A stretch of 64,000 nt of DNA from Ovis canadensis (GCF_042477335.2 NC_091250.1:62131384-62195383); one strand, 5' to 3'. Shown: positions 1 to 11,339, counted from the stretch's first letter. The notes: generated by a model from the sequence alone, not told the origin. Numbers and translations: made by a program.

Positions 1-589
1 TTTGCAACAAAGGGTAGGTAATCTGAACATCAAAAGATTATTGTTAATTAAAGAAACTAGATAACCCAAGTTAAGGATTTAGTACTTTTGTCTATATAGG
101 AAGATGCGATCCCAAACTGATCACTGAAATCATTCCTTAGATATGCACTTAAGCTCTCTGGGGCCAGTATTGTGTTTGTCACATTCCCAGCTTCCTTGGG
201 GCTCGCTGTAGGGAGAGGCTGTATTCTGATCACTGCTTTGCTGTTGTTCAGTCCCTAAGTTGTGTTCAACTCTGACCCCATGGACACATGGATACATGCC
301 AGGCTTCCCTGTCCTTCTCTGTCTCCTGGAATTTGCTCAAACTCATGTCTGTTGAGTCGGTGATGCCATCGAGCCACCTCATTCTCTGTTGCCTCCTTCT
401 GCCCTCAGTCTTTCCCAGCCTCACTCAGAGTCTTTCCCAGTGAGTTAGCTCTTCACATCAGGTCTGATGGCTGCTAGATCTTAGGTATTCTTCCCGAGTG
501 CCCTCATCAGTTCACATAGGAAAGCTGCAATTTCAATGACTGACATCCTTGTTTACTGACAGATATGGCAGGAAACATTCCATTTCTCA
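1..589 (-). mobile_element. Solo LTR of an endogenous retrovirus, copy A, split by BovB and cut by the window edge
   Basis: Read on the minus strand, this begins TGAGAAATGGAAT at 589 and follows the same order of blocks as the intact LTR at 4125-4515, including the TTTACTGACA, GGGGCCAGTAT and TTAATTAAAGAAA blocks. The 3' end runs off the left edge. A BovB fragment interrupts it at about 240-465. No internal retroviral genes are seen. The family name is not assigned; that this is an LTR is inferred from the comparison with copy B. Confidence 0.6.
240..465 (-). mobile_element. BovB (RTE LINE) 3'-end fragment inside LTR copy A
   Basis: Reverse-complement BovB 3' sequence: the TTGTTCAGT terminus, then the blocks corresponding to GATGGCATCA and the GGAAAGACT region. 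LTR sequence resumes on both sides, so the BovB insertion is younger than the LTR. Confidence 0.8.
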
Positions 590-1067
590 TGATAAACATA
601 AAAATGCAAGGAACTACGTGAAGTGGCTGGCATGAAGTTCACATTCACATAATGCTAAGTTTGATCTGGGTCCCCTGGAAATGCAGCCATGTCTTTAGGT
701 GGGAGGCAGTGGCTTGGAGGAAAAGAGGCAGGCCCTCATTACATTTGGAGCCACCTTGATTTTCACCCCTCTGGGATTTCTCCCCCGTGGAGATGAGGGA
801 AGGCTACCTGTGTCTGAGCAGTCACCTGAATTCTCTAGTGAGAAGGATGAACACTCCCTGTTTTCAGCTTCCCAGAAACCATGTCTGTCATTGTGAATTA
901 AGCTGCACAGAATTCAGGAGGTCCCTTGGAGTAGTGGAGAAGATAAAAGTTGAACTGAGGAAACTAGGCAGATTTCTCCATCTCTCCTGTAGAAGTTGAC
1001 TCAGGATTTTGAATTCCTGCAAAAAACCCAGGCATTTCAACTCAAAGATGGTTAGAAAGGGGCTTCT
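590..1067. other. Intergenic, nothing recognised
   Basis: Only short ATG frames without domains, splice context or codon bias. No repeat family recognised. Confidence 0.5.
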
Positions 1068-1375
1068 TGTTCTTTTTTTTTTAACTTTTTATTTGGTGTT
1101 GGGGTATAGCCAATTAACAATGTTGTGATAGTTTCAGGTGAACAGCGAAGGGACCCAGCCGTGCATATACATGTATCCATTCTCTCCAAAACTCCCCTCC
1201 CATCCAGGCTGCCACATAACATTGAACGGAGTTCCCTGTGCCACACAGTAGGTCCTTGTTGGTTAACTATTTTAAATATAGCAGTGTGTACGTGTCCATC
1301 TCAGACTCCCTAACCTTTCCCCCCATCCTGCTCCCTCACCACTGTAAGTTTGATCTCTAAGCCTGTGAGTCTCAG
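1068..1375 (-). mobile_element. L1-type 3' fragment of the artiodactyl genome, antisense
   Basis: Starts with a poly-T tract (a tail read in reverse) and continues with the familiar artiodactyl sequence containing GGGGTATAGCCAATTAACA and the CAGTAGGTCCTTGTTGGTTA block. Other copies of this group occur at 3988 and 13665. The assignment to L1 is from memory of the family. Confidence 0.55.
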
Positions 1376-2600
1376 AAAGGGACTTTTTTTTAATGGATGG
1401 AACGAATCCTGGAAGGGACTATACTCTGCACAGCAGTGACTGGCTGAGTTAGTGTTGCAGTACAGCAGAAGTTCAAGGACATAGAATTCAAGCAGGAGGT
1501 GAAGACTGAATTGGGCCTCCCGTGGTTCCCAATTCCCAACCCGACAAGATCCTTCTCCCCTGCAGGGGAGCAGGCAGCCTTCCCAGGGGAACAGGTGAGG
1601 TCACCAGCAAGCCTTTTCTGTAAAGAAGTTCATTGACTCTTTCATCTCAGGGAGCTTGAAGGTGTCCTAGTCAGGGAGAGATAAGCAGGTAGTGAGGGTC
1701 ACCCAGGTGTGTGGAATCTCACAGGGCGGAAAGCCTTAGAACCAAAGGGCCTCTCATCCGGGTGTTCCCACACTGGGCAAGGACAAGCAGACGCAAACAG
1801 TGAAAAATAAATACATGAAAAGAGTTCAAAAGCAAATGTTGATGTTAAACAAAAGGCTCCTTTGAACCCACAGAAGGACGTGTAGCCAAACAGAAGCCAG
1901 GCTCCGTAGGGGAGTCTGAGGGGATTAGCAGTGTCGACTGTTCATTTATCATTGGAGATAACGAAGTTACAGGTTGATGATAAAATTGCCTCTCAGCGGG
2001 TCCCAGTCAGCCCGTCTGGGCCGACGCGTCGTGGTCCCGGGTGGGTGGCCAAGGCATGCAATGCTGCAGGACCCTGGGTGTCCTGTGTGTCTGGCTTCCG
2101 GAGCCTGCCCTGGACAGGGACAGTGACAGGAAGAGAAAGTGCCTTGTCTGAGGCCGGAGGCTGGTGTTCCAGGAAGCAAGCCCAGGGAAATGAGATTCAG
2201 TCCCCGGCCCTGCTGGGGCTCTTCCTCTCCAAAGTCCATTTATCTAAAGGTTCTTGACTCCCCAAGGGCAGGGGACTAGGGCCTGGACCCGAACTCAGCT
2301 GGAGCTGCAGGCAAAACCAGACTTGGGGTGAGGCTGGGGTATGCTCAGGTCCCAAAGCACAGCGGCTCAGAGATGGACAGAGCGGGGCAGGCCACTAGCA
2401 TGCTTTGAAGCCGTCCTGTGTTAACCAGATAGAGGAATGACCCTCTCATCCTGCAGCCAGGAGAAAAGAGAGCATGAGTCTGTGCTAAGATCTGTGGGTA
2501 TTCAAAGCAGGGGGTGTTAATACCCTCCTCAAACCGGAAACCACAAATGCCCGTCAGCTGGTGAGAAGAGAACAAGCTGTGGTCTATCCTTATGTAATAG
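1376..2600. other. Intergenic, nothing recognised
   Basis: Fairly GC-rich in the middle (about 2000-2350), with overlapping frames of about 100 codons on both strands. No conserved domain, no splice-framed exon and no known repeat is visible. Confidence 0.5.
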
Positions 2601-2691
2601 GTTAAATGGCGGCCCCCAGAGGTCATATCTGTGTGCTGCTCCTTAAAACTATGAAGGTGTCCTTTTTTGGAAAAAGAATCTTTGCAGATAT

Positions 2692-2935
2692 AATTCTCTG
2701 GTGGCTCAGTTGGTATAGAATCCGCCTGCAATGCTGCAGACCCAGGTTCAATCTCTGGGTGGGGAAGATCCCCTGGAGAAGGAAACGACAACCCACTCCA
2801 GTATTCTTGCCTGGGAAATTCCATGGACGGAGGAGCCTGGAGGGCTACAGTCCATGGGGTTGTAAAGAGTCGAATTTACTTAGCGACAGTCTATGGGGTC
2901 TCAAAGAGTTGAATACCACTTCGCGACTATACCAC
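2692..2935 (+). mobile_element. Bov-tA SINE
   Basis: The tRNA-derived head (CTGGTGGCTCAGTTGG, then GGTTCAATCTCTGGG) is followed by the Bov-A body (CCACTCCAGTATTCTTGCC and GGAGCCTGG). This is a diverged copy; the AGAGT tail motif occurs twice. Confidence 0.85.
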
Positions 2936-3031
2936 CACCAGATGTAGTCACACTGGATTCTCCAGTGAATCCCAGATCCAAGGACAAGAAGGAGAGAGGA
3001 GGAGGCCGTGGGGGGATGGAGGCAGACCACA

Positions 3032-3069
3032 ATGAATCTCCAGCCTAAGAAGATATGGAAGCTGTGTCT
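3032..3069 (+). repeat. 38-base exact direct repeat, copy 1
   Basis: Identical over 38 bases to 5980-6017, beginning ATGAATCTCCAG and ending AGCTGTGTCT. Sequence outside the match differs apart from CCAC just upstream. It does not belong to any repeat family I recognise. Confidence 0.85.
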
Positions 3070-3078
3070 CTGGGAAGT

Positions 3079-3338
3079 AACTGCTGCTGCTGCTAAGGCA
3101 CTTCAATCGTGTCCGACTCTGTGCAACCCCATAGATGGCAGCCCTCCAGGCTCCCCCGTCCCTGGGATTCTCCAGGCAATTGGGTTGCCATTTCCTTCTC
3201 CAACGCGTGAAAGTGAAAAGTCAAAGTGAAGTTGCTCAGTCTTGTCTGACTCTTGGCGACCCCAAGGACTGCAGCCTACCAGGCTCCTCCGTCCATGGGA
3301 TTTTCCAGGCAAGAGTACTGGAGTGGGGTGCGCTACCT
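3079..3338 (-). mobile_element. Bov-A2 SINE, antisense
   Basis: Reverse orientation: a (CTG)n tail, then two Bov-A units joined by the GTGAAAGTGAAAAGT linker. Both units carry the CCAGGCAA and TGGAGT blocks. Confidence 0.88.
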
Positions 3339-3439
3339 GGCCACAAAAAGCAACAGACCAACAGTACATGCACAATGTGTGCATGTGCGTGTGAAAGAAG
3401 TCAGGCACAAAAGGCTCCACATTCTGTGATTGCATCATA

Positions 3440-3690
3440 GGACCTAGACAAGGCAGGACCCGGGAGACAGACCTCACACCAGTGGTTGCCAGGGACTGGG
3501 GGAGGGTGGAGGGTTCAGTACAGAAGGGGCTCCAGGGAACTTCTGGTGGGGGAGGAAAATATTTCATATCTGAATTGTGGTAGCCACACACAACTCCACA
3601 TATTTGTCAAACCCATAGAATTATGCAATAAAAAGAATAAAGTTTACTAGATTTAAATGATACCCCAATAAATCTAAGTTTTTTAAGTGA
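3440..3690 (+). mobile_element. Old L1 3'-end fragment
   Basis: Contains GTGGTTGCCAGGGACTGGGG and a degraded AATAAA-rich 3' end, as in old mammalian L1 3' termini. The bases from about 3700 to 3985 hold nothing recognised. Confidence 0.45.
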
Positions 3691-3987
3691 AAAAATGCCA
3701 AAGCAGTGTTTTCAAAATTGTGTACGTTGAATAAATCAACACTATAGTCACACCCAGAATAAAAGAAATGTGGAAAATCTGCCCTCAGCAAAGATCAGGT
3801 CGTAGGTCAAATATGGCTTGTGTGAAGGTGTCGATCTAATTTACTATCCAGTGTAACATTCAAACATTTTGATTATATTGGAAACAATTTGTAGGTTTGA
3901 TTTTCTCCCTTGGCCAGGATTTTGGGGTTTGCCTGATGATCGCCAGGAAACAAATTGCAAAAATATTAATTTTGCAGGTACTTTTTT

Positions 3988-4585
3988 TTTCACTTTAAAA
4001 AATTGAAATATAGTTCACTTACAACGTGTGCCAATCTTTGCTGTACAGCAAAGTGACTTGGTTATACATATATGCATTCTTTTTTTTTCTATTCCATTAT
4101 GGTTTGTCACAGGATGTTGAATATTGAGAAATGGAATACTTCCTGCCATGTCAGTAAACAAAGGAGGTCATAGTCATCAGGGCTTGCAGCCACCATGGAT
4201 GGTGAGCCAGTGAGCTCTGAGGGAACTCAGGATGTGAAAACACGGGATACTGGCCCCAGAAAGCTGGGGTGCATATCAAAGGGATGATTTCAGTAAGCCC
4301 AGACCTTCCCATATATAGCAAAGCACTGAGTTCCCTAACTTGAGAGGCTTTCTTTAATTAATCTTTTAATGTTCACACTGGATGCCCTTTCTGGCAAAAC
4401 TTCTACATGACCTGGCTCCTCTGCTTGCCTCTTTGGAGCAGTTCTCTGAAGTCCTAAAAATTTCCGCTGAATAAAACATAGCTCTCAACTTTTAGGTGAA
4501 TAATTTTAAGTCCACAGTATAGTTCCCTGTTCTATACCTTAGGACCTTGTAGCTTATCCATTCTAAATGTAATAGTTTGCATGGA
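3988..4585 (-). mobile_element. L1-type 3' fragment, antisense, split by LTR copy B
   Basis: The left part holds TGTACAGCAAAGTGACTTGG and GGTTTGTCACAGGATGTTGA. The right part resumes with TATAGTTCCCTGTTCTATAC and ACCTTGTAG. These halves are contiguous in the family, which dates the LTR as the later insertion. Confidence 0.65.
4125..4515 (+). mobile_element. Solo LTR of an endogenous retrovirus, copy B
   Basis: About 391 bases, bounded by TG...CA (TGAGAAATGG to GTCCACA), with AATAAA (GCTGAATAAAACATAGC) near the 3' end, as in LTR R regions. It sits cleanly inside an L1-type fragment. The flanking 4-base repeats (ATAT left, GTAT right) differ by one base, so the duplication is only suggestive. 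No gag, pol or env sequence accompanies it. Same family as 1-589. Confidence 0.65.
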
Positions 4586-5979
4586 CTAGATAATTTGAAA
4601 GGCAAAATGATCAAAATATTTTCAATTAAAACTAAAAAAACAACCCTGCAAACCCATGTTTGGCATGGGATGTGGATATTTTATATGAATATGGGGTAGG
4701 GCCTCCAAGGACAGGTGTCTCAGGTCTGTGGAGTCTTATGACTGTCCTGGATAGGACGGGGTGCGTAGAAAGCACATTTCTGCTCTGGTCACAAAGCTGT
4801 CTTGTTGACTTGGATCCTAACCATTTCTCCACTCTGTCCATGCTACCTCTTTCCAAGGCCATCAGTCGTGTCCAAATCTCCATCACCTCTTGTGTGGATT
4901 TCTCCGGGAGCCTCTTAATTGTTCTTCCTTTATCCTCTCTGGCTTTCCACATAACAGCCAGTGGGACTTTGGAACATAGAAATCGAATCACATCTCTTTC
5001 CATTACCCAGTACTAGATTTTCAGTGTCCTCTAGGAAAGACAAAATTCCCAACAAATTCTACAAAGTCCTGTAGGGTCAGGCCCCTCCCGTCTCTTTGAC
5101 TTCGTCTCTCCTCCCTCCTCTGATCTCTGCACCACCTCTGCCATGTCTCTTTCATCTGCCTGAATGCTCTTCCCGTTAACCCACTTCGCCTTGAACTCCC
5201 ACTCGCTCTACTGAGGTCAGATCAAATGTCTCTTCTGGGGGGCTGTCTGCTGTCACCCCCTCGTCCATTGCCAGCCCTACCCCTGCCAGCTGCCTCCTTA
5301 CCTGCTCTCTTAGCTCCTGGTCCTTTCAACGATGTGTGTGATTATTTGGTTAATGCCTGACCTCTCAAGAGTCTCAGCTGCACAGGAGGAGGAGGTATCT
5401 CGTGGGAGGAGGATGTGGGGGGAAGAATCTTCGTCCTCCTCTTTTAATACCCTCACTACTCGAAGAGTGATTAGAACTTGATAAGTGTTCAAATAAGTAT
5501 CGGTGAAAGGACTGATAAGGGAGTGAGTGAGTGGATGGATGAATGAGTGAGTGCTGTAGGTATCACTCCCATCCCTGGTGGTCCAGTTCGGATCCTAGCA
5601 CAGGGGCTATGTGATGAGAAGCACCAACCAGGAGGGCTGACAATTCCAGACACGCTGCAGACATGCTGGTCAGGGGAGGGTCTCAGTCCAGACCACAGGC
5701 TTTCTCAGTACCCGCCACCCTGGGACCCAGAACCCTCACCTGTGCTCTGTTGGGCAGGTGCCTGCTTCCATCTTCGAGCCCCCAGGACATGGGATCCTGT
5801 GGCCCCCATCCACTGTTTGGCAAATAGCTTAGGCATGGTATCTGAAGAAAGCTTTCCCAGAAGAGCAGAGGAGAGAAATGATATTGAGACCCCACAGAAA
5901 AGTCATTTCTGGAATTTCTCCCTTCTGGTCATGATCTCTTCTTCATTTTCCCCTAAAAATAAAAATTTTAGCCCCCACC
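4586..5979. other. Intergenic; possible L2 relic near 5040-5320, otherwise nothing recognised
   Basis: The pyrimidine-rich stretch about 5085-5300 (CTCTTCTGGGG and CCTTGAACTCCCACTC blocks) resembles the 3' part of the ancient LINE L2. The remainder shows no domain-bearing frame. Confidence 0.35.
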
Positions 5980-6017
5980 ATGAATCTCCAGCCTAAGAAG
6001 ATATGGAAGCTGTGTCT
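5980..6017 (+). repeat. 38-base exact direct repeat, copy 2
   Basis: Identical to 3032-3069 over 38 bases, 2948 bases away. The flanks are unrelated. Confidence 0.85.
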
Positions 6018-6224
6018 TAAGTATTTTCCCAGAAATCAAATCACTTACAGTCTGAGAATGTCAAATACACGTGGGTGAGACCAGGGCACCATTTCTTCAG
6101 TTGACAAGTGGTCAACATCTACTATGGGTCAGGGCTGTAACTTGGCACTGGGTGTGAGCTGCAAGGCTGACTATTAAGTCATCCCCTTTCTGGCCTTTCT
6201 CAGCCATTTTTACATAGGCTGTGC

Positions 6225-6450
6225 TTGCGTGCATGGACTTTGTGGCTGGATGCCTGCGTCTGATTCCTGGTTCTGCCACTTTGAGGCTGTGTGAACTTGA
6301 GAAAGCTAATTAACCTAAATTTCTTCTTCTTTAAAGTGAGGACTGTTGATACCACCTGCCCATAGCATTGTTGTCAGAACTGCTTTAATACCTATAAAGC
6401 AAAATGCAACCCAGTAGAAGTTAGCCCTCTATAAATGTTTGCTATTATTT
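6225..6450 (+). mobile_element. MIR SINE
   Basis: Follows MIR order: CTGATTCCTGGTTCTGCCACT, then GTGTGAACTTGAG, a CTTCTT block and the GAGGACTGTTGATACCACC region, ending with CTATAAATGTTTGCTATTA. Confidence 0.75.
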
Positions 6451-7669
6451 CCATCTCCCTGTTTCTATGGCATAGATCATTTGTATTCCCTCCCTAGCAG
6501 CCCTTGCCCCTTCTTCCTGGTATAAGGTGTTCATAGAGGGTCTTCCTCTTCCTCTCTGCTCATCCTTGGGGTCAGTGTGGGGCAGTGATTCAGGAATCTG
6601 CGGTGAACCGCACGACCTAGATGGAGCCAAATCAAGATATGGCATTTTGCTGCCCATGGTGATTAGCTCAGGGCTGGTCCAATCAGAGTGATTCCCAGGA
6701 CTTGTCTTTCTCTTGGGAGGTTGGATGAGGGCTGAAGCTGGTGCCACCATCTTAACCTGAGAATGAAACAAATTCATGGAAGCCTGAGCTCAGACATGGC
6801 AAACACAGAGTTCTGGATTTGCCGTAGAAGCCCCATGTCCTTTGGGTGAAAAGCCCTGTCTAGTTCCCAGTCCTCCTGTTACCAGGTAAAGAAGTTTTCT
6901 TTGGGCTTAAATCAGAAATTTTCTGCCCCTTGCATCACAAGTTTCCCAATAGGTGTATTACATATCTGAATTACACCTGTTTACTAAGTGCCTGCTGCCT
7001 GCCAGGACCTGTGCTAGGTGCTGGGGGCTGGGGGCTGGTGTGTGTCACAGAAGACACTGCTGTTCTCCAAAATCTCAGGTTCTAGGATGAGATGATAAGA
7101 CCCAGGCACCACCCTCCCTCCAAGGGCTATACTCCCTCAGGACATTTGGGAAAGAAATTCTTTGCCTTATGTTCATGGTCAGCTCAGCTGCAGGCCTCAG
7201 GGCTCTCTCTGTTCTCCCCTGGACCCTGAGAACCACCTGTCTTGACCTTCTTACCTACCTGGGGGGCAGGGGTGTGGGGGCTCCACTCACCCGTGCCAGT
7301 ACCCCACGGAGCTGCACAAACCCTCAAACTCCACAAAGGAGCCAGGTTGTTAAGACTCGTGGGTCTAAGTGGGAGGAATTTAAAATGACACACTGAATGT
7401 GACTGTCCCCATAGTCATAAAGAGAAAACACACAGACACACAAATATACTTCATTGGAGACTCCCGGGGACAGCTTTTCCCTTCCTGCCTTCTGATACAC
7501 CCTCTTATGAAAGGGTCTCTTCTACAAGGCTTTCCAAGAGGAAGAGAAAGCACCCTTTATCCCAAAGGCTGGTTTTGTCCTGGGTTCTATCTTCCACCCC
7601 TACTCACCACTCCCACCCCACAGCTCTTCCAGGTAATACCTGGCACTTGCTTCTCATATCCATTGAAAT
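6451..7669. other. Intergenic, nothing recognised except a weak ancient-repeat stretch
   Basis: About 6965-7030 (TTTACTAAGTGCCTGC ... CTGTGCTAGGTGCTGGGGG) resembles a common ancient mammalian repeat. The rest holds only short domain-free frames. Confidence 0.4.
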
Positions 7670-7875
7670 TCTTAAGAGCCTGGATTCTGCAGCCAGATAC
7701 CCCGGTTCCGTGCCTAGCTCTGCCATTTGCTGGCTGGATGATGCTCTTGGGCAAGCTACTTAACCTCTTTAAACCTCAGCTTCTTCATCTGTAAAATGGG
7801 GATAATACTAGTGCTTATTTCTTAGGGTCTTTGGGATGATTATTTGAGGTTATGTATGAGACGTGCAATTATTAT
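7670..7875 (+). mobile_element. MIR SINE
   Basis: AGAGCCTGGATTCTGCAGCC, the CTTGGGCAAGCTACTTAACC core and CTTCATCTGTAAAATGGGGA are the diagnostic MIR core blocks. Confidence 0.85.
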
Positions 7876-7949
7876 TATTATTTTTTTTTATTCCTCAAAC
7901 ATGCCAAGAAGTTCGTACTGCTAGGCTTTTGAACCTGCTATCCTGCCTG

Positions 7950-8265
7950 GATCACTCTTCCCAGACCTTCACATGGCTGTCTCCCTCACTTCACTCAGGT
8001 ATCTGCCCTTTGAGAAAAAGATGGCCAGTCTAATAAGTCTCTCTCCTGCATTCACACTCCATCTCATTTCCTGTTTTATTTTCTGTGTAGCCCTTACTGC
8101 TCCTGAGTCTCTGCACTTGTACATTGCCTTTCTCTCCTGCTAGAAGGCAAGACCCGAGAGAAGGGAAGCAGTGTCTGCCGTGCTCACTGCCGTGGCCCCC
8201 AGAGCCTAGAGCAGGGTCTGTGACTGCTCTGTAAATACTAGTGGATGGATTTGTAGAATGAATGC
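7950..8265. mobile_element. L2 LINE relic
   Basis: Shows the L2 3' pattern: CATGGCTGTCTCCCTCACTTC, AGGTATCTGCCC, CTCCTGCTAGAAGGCAAG, GAGCCTAGAGCAGGGTCTG and a GGATGAATG-like end. Confidence 0.6.
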
Positions 8266-9221
8266 CCTCTGTGGGGATTGCTCAGCAGGCCTCTGGCCAA
8301 GGGGGACTGTGGTGATCCCTGCCAGCGAGCGGTTGTCCAAGAGGCAACTCTTAAACACACAGGCGCGCACGCATGCTCATACACACACACAGTTCTATTC
8401 TCAAGGACAAACATTAATTCTCAGAGACACTAAGTCTATTTTCAAAGAAGGGGGACATTTCCTGGACTACAGTGCAGTCTGCCTGCCTGCCCAGAAGGGG
8501 TCTCTGTGGTCCTGTGGGGCAGTGGCAACTCTGAGCAGCCTAAAGAACCACCAGCCAGACTTTGGGTCCATCAGTGTAAACCTCAGGGCCCATTCCAGAA
8601 CCATGTTTTTTGATGGCCAGTCCCAAGCCATACTGAGTCTCAGAAGAATCTTTGAAATCAGAGGTATGTGTGTGTCTGTGTTTTTTCTTTTTTTGGAGGA
8701 TTTTTTACTTATAGACCCAACTTCCCTCTCGTACACACCTAGCAATGCTAGGTGACCTATTGTCACCCAGGGTTTGCAGTTCAGATATTAAAAAAGTATG
8801 TCACACACACACACACACACACATACACACACACACACACAAGCATGCTCTTTCTCAGTGTGGGGCAGTGAAAATGGACTTCCTAGCATCTTCTATTGAG
8901 TGGGCAGCAGTTTCTACTGCACTTTCTTGAATGTATACACTATGGGCTTGAGTATCTTCAGGAGATGTTCTCTGACTTTCAGAATTTGATTTTTCCCAAA
9001 CTCACAGACTATGAAGTAGTAGCCATAAAACCCAACAGAAGCAGCATATCCATCCGCTGCAGGGATAACATAATTTTTGATTGGAAATTTCATTGTGCTC
9101 TAATTTACAATTTAAGCTTTTCAAACACCGGATGCAAAACAGTTTATGTTTATTTTCTTGAGATGGAATATTACTGCCAAGTTCATGTTTCCATAACTTT
9201 CAGCAAATGTTTTAAGTTACA
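8266..9221. other. Intergenic, nothing recognised apart from CA repeats
   Basis: Short domain-free frames only. A short CA-rich tract lies near 8355-8390 and the larger microsatellite at 8802-8840. Confidence 0.45.
8802..8840 (+). repeat. (CA)n microsatellite with one interruption
   Basis: About 39 bases of CA dinucleotides broken once by CATA. Confidence 0.97.
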
Positions 9222-9425
9222 CATCAGTTCGGTTCAGTTCAGTCACTCAGTCGTTCTGACTCTTTGGAACCCATGGACCGCAGCACCCTGTCCATCAGCA
9301 ACTCCCGGAGTTCACCCAAATTCATGTCCATTGTGTCAGTGATGCCATCCAACCATCTCATCCTCTGTCGTCCCCTTCTCGTCCTGCCCTCAATCTTTCC
9401 CAGCATCAGGGTGTTTTCAATAGGC
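9222..9425 (-). mobile_element. BovB 3'-end fragment, antisense
   Basis: The GGTTCAGTTCAGTCACTCAG terminus, then the reversed BovB 3' region (ATGCCATCCAACCATCTCAT, CTTTCCCAGCATCAG). Confidence 0.88.
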
Positions 9426-9470
9426 TTGGTTAAAATTTAAGTATATGCAGGTAAATGTAATCTTAAGGGC

Positions 9471-9488
9471 TGGCCAGTAGATGGCAGC
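9471..9488 (+). promoter_or_regulatory. Candidate CTCF-binding motif
   Basis: TGGCCAGTAGATGGCAGC matches the CTCF core pattern CCA-N-Y-AG-R-K-GGC-R closely and lies in sequence with no recognised repeat. Motif match only; binding is not shown. Confidence 0.4.
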
Positions 9489-10564
9489 AAGTTTGAACTT
9501 GGCCTGGGAAATTTTTTCCTGGAACAGAATATGAGAGTCTACCAGAGCCATGAAGGTTTAAAGGTAAACAGCTCTGGATAAAAATGTCGAGTCTCCAGTC
9601 CTCATCCTGATGAGCATCTTTGTAAAGTTCATTTACATCTCTGTGCTTTTTGGCATTAATTAAGAAATGCACATCGAAACCCCGTGTTGTGCCGGGTGAA
9701 GTCGTCATGGCAGATGGAATCACAACCATTCTGAAGTTATGTTCTGGCCCCATCACTTGGGTTGTCATCTCGACAAAGATGGTCCCTCAACGATGTTGAA
9801 AGCAGGTGTGCTGAGGTGCAAAGCCAGGACTTACAGGGTGGTGTGGAAAGCACCCTTATTTCAGCTCCCCGAAAACGCAGAATGAGAACAACCACTGAGA
9901 CTGAGAAGCAGGCTCCACGCCTCACTAAAGGGAGGTCTGCACCAGCTAAGAAGACAATTCAGTTTCTGGAGGGTTTAATCATATCTTAACAAGGAAGAAA
10001 AAAACACAGTTTTATGACACCCAGGCATCAAAGTTGATTAATGTGCAACAGGCATAGACTAGCCTGGAAAATGTTTGACAGGTGAGTAGGAAGTGACCCT
10101 TTCTTTTACCTCTGTCTTCAGGGTGTGTTGACATGGTTGAGACTCAGACCTGAGGTTGCCTCGCACTGCCAGTCAGAATGCTGCTCCGTGCTGTTTCCTC
10201 GGGCATGGCAGGTGAGCCAGGAGCACAGTAGAGGAGAGAAGGCCCCTTACTGGTCAGCAAGCCAGCCGGGCTTTGGCTCTTGTGTGGTGAGATGCTTCCC
10301 TGGACCTCCCAAGCCCAGCTGATTGGTCCAGCATGGACATCTTATGGTGGGTGGTTGTCATTCCAGTGGGGTGGCAGGGGGGGGGTTGCAGCTAGGACTG
10401 CAAGGTGTGAAAGCATGGGCAGGAAACAGGTTAGCAGCAATGTTCAGAAGCCCAGAGTAGGCAGCAAGCACCAGAGTAGGACTGGGGTCCATGCTTTTGA
10501 AGCAGTATGAAAGATATAGACCCTTGGACTGGCGTAGACTCGATCTATCAACATCTCAACTTTC
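9489..10564. other. Intergenic, nothing recognised
   Basis: Frames of up to 100 codons occur on both strands without domain content. A G-run lies near 10376-10386. Confidence 0.45.
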
Positions 10565-10745
10565 TCTTTGATGATAAGAATCACCTGGGATGGAGAGAGG
10601 CGCTTTCAGAAGTAACCAGTCCTCTCCTCCAGAAATTCTAATCAGTAGGTCTGGGTTGGGGCCTGAGCTTATTTATTTCTAGCAAGCTCCTGTGGGATTC
10701 TAATGGGCTAGTCCTCGGACCACACTTCAGGTAGCAAGGAGTCCC
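10565..10745. mobile_element. MER5-like hAT DNA-transposon relic
   Basis: AGAATCACCTGGGATGG, AGAAATTCTAATCAGTAGGT, CTGGGTTGGGGCCTGAG and GACCACACTTCAGGTAGCAA reproduce the order of a MER5-type Charlie MITE. Confidence 0.65.
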
Positions 10746-10864
10746 TTTCAATGCTAGATTCTACAGTGGGTTCATGCCATGGAAAAACTCTGGTCTTGTT
10801 TGCAGTGGAGAGAGAAAGCTGGACATTTCTGCAGGACCAATCCTCTGGTGACCTTGCTCTCAAC

Positions 10865-11035
10865 CCTTTACAAAAGCTATTTCATTTAACCCTCTCAATA
10901 ACCAACCTTGGGATTGTCTTATTATCCCCACCACACAGAAAGTGAGAATGAGGATCGGAGAAGTTGGTTATTTGCCCAAGGTTGAACAGTTAACAGGTGA
11001 AGGATTTAAGATTCAAACCAATGCTGAATAATGGT
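10865..11035 (-). mobile_element. MIR SINE, antisense
   Basis: Reversed MIR core: ATTATCCCCACCACACAGAA, GTTATTTGCCCAAGGTTGAA, then GTTAACAGGTGAAGGATTTA. Confidence 0.65.
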
Positions 11036-11122
11036 CCAATGCTTATTCATTAATTAGTTAAAACAAAAAAGCATATTAATTCATCCAAAAAAGAATTACT
11101 AAATATATCCATGAATTAAACA

Positions 11123-11339
11123 GGCTTCCCTGGTGACTTGGTGGTAAAAAATCTGCCTGCCAGTGCAGGAGATAAAGGTTCAGTCCCTGGGTTGGGAAGA
11201 TCCCCAGGAGAAGGAAATGGTAACCCACTCCAGTATTTAAGCCTGGAGAATTCTGGACAGAGGAGCCTAGCAGGCGAGAGTCCACGGGATCACAAAAGAG
11301 TTGGACACAACTTAAAGACTAAAAAACAGCAACAAATAC
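11123..11339 (+). mobile_element. Bov-tA SINE with target-site duplication
   Basis: The head GGCTTCCCTGGTGACTTGG starts directly after ATTAAACA (11115-11122), and the same 8 bases follow the element at 11340-11347. The tail is AACAGCAACAAAT-like. The duplication shows ordinary retroposition. Confidence 0.92.

Larger units (their letters stand above)
2601..3078. mobile_element. Ancient mammalian repeat, interrupted by a Bov-tA
   Basis: The left part (2601-2691) and right part (2942-3030) resemble the common mammalian repeat that includes TTTGCAGATATAATT and then GATGTAGTCACACTGGATT. The two halves are separated by a ruminant SINE, consistent with insertion into an older element. Family name not assigned. 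Confidence 0.35.
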
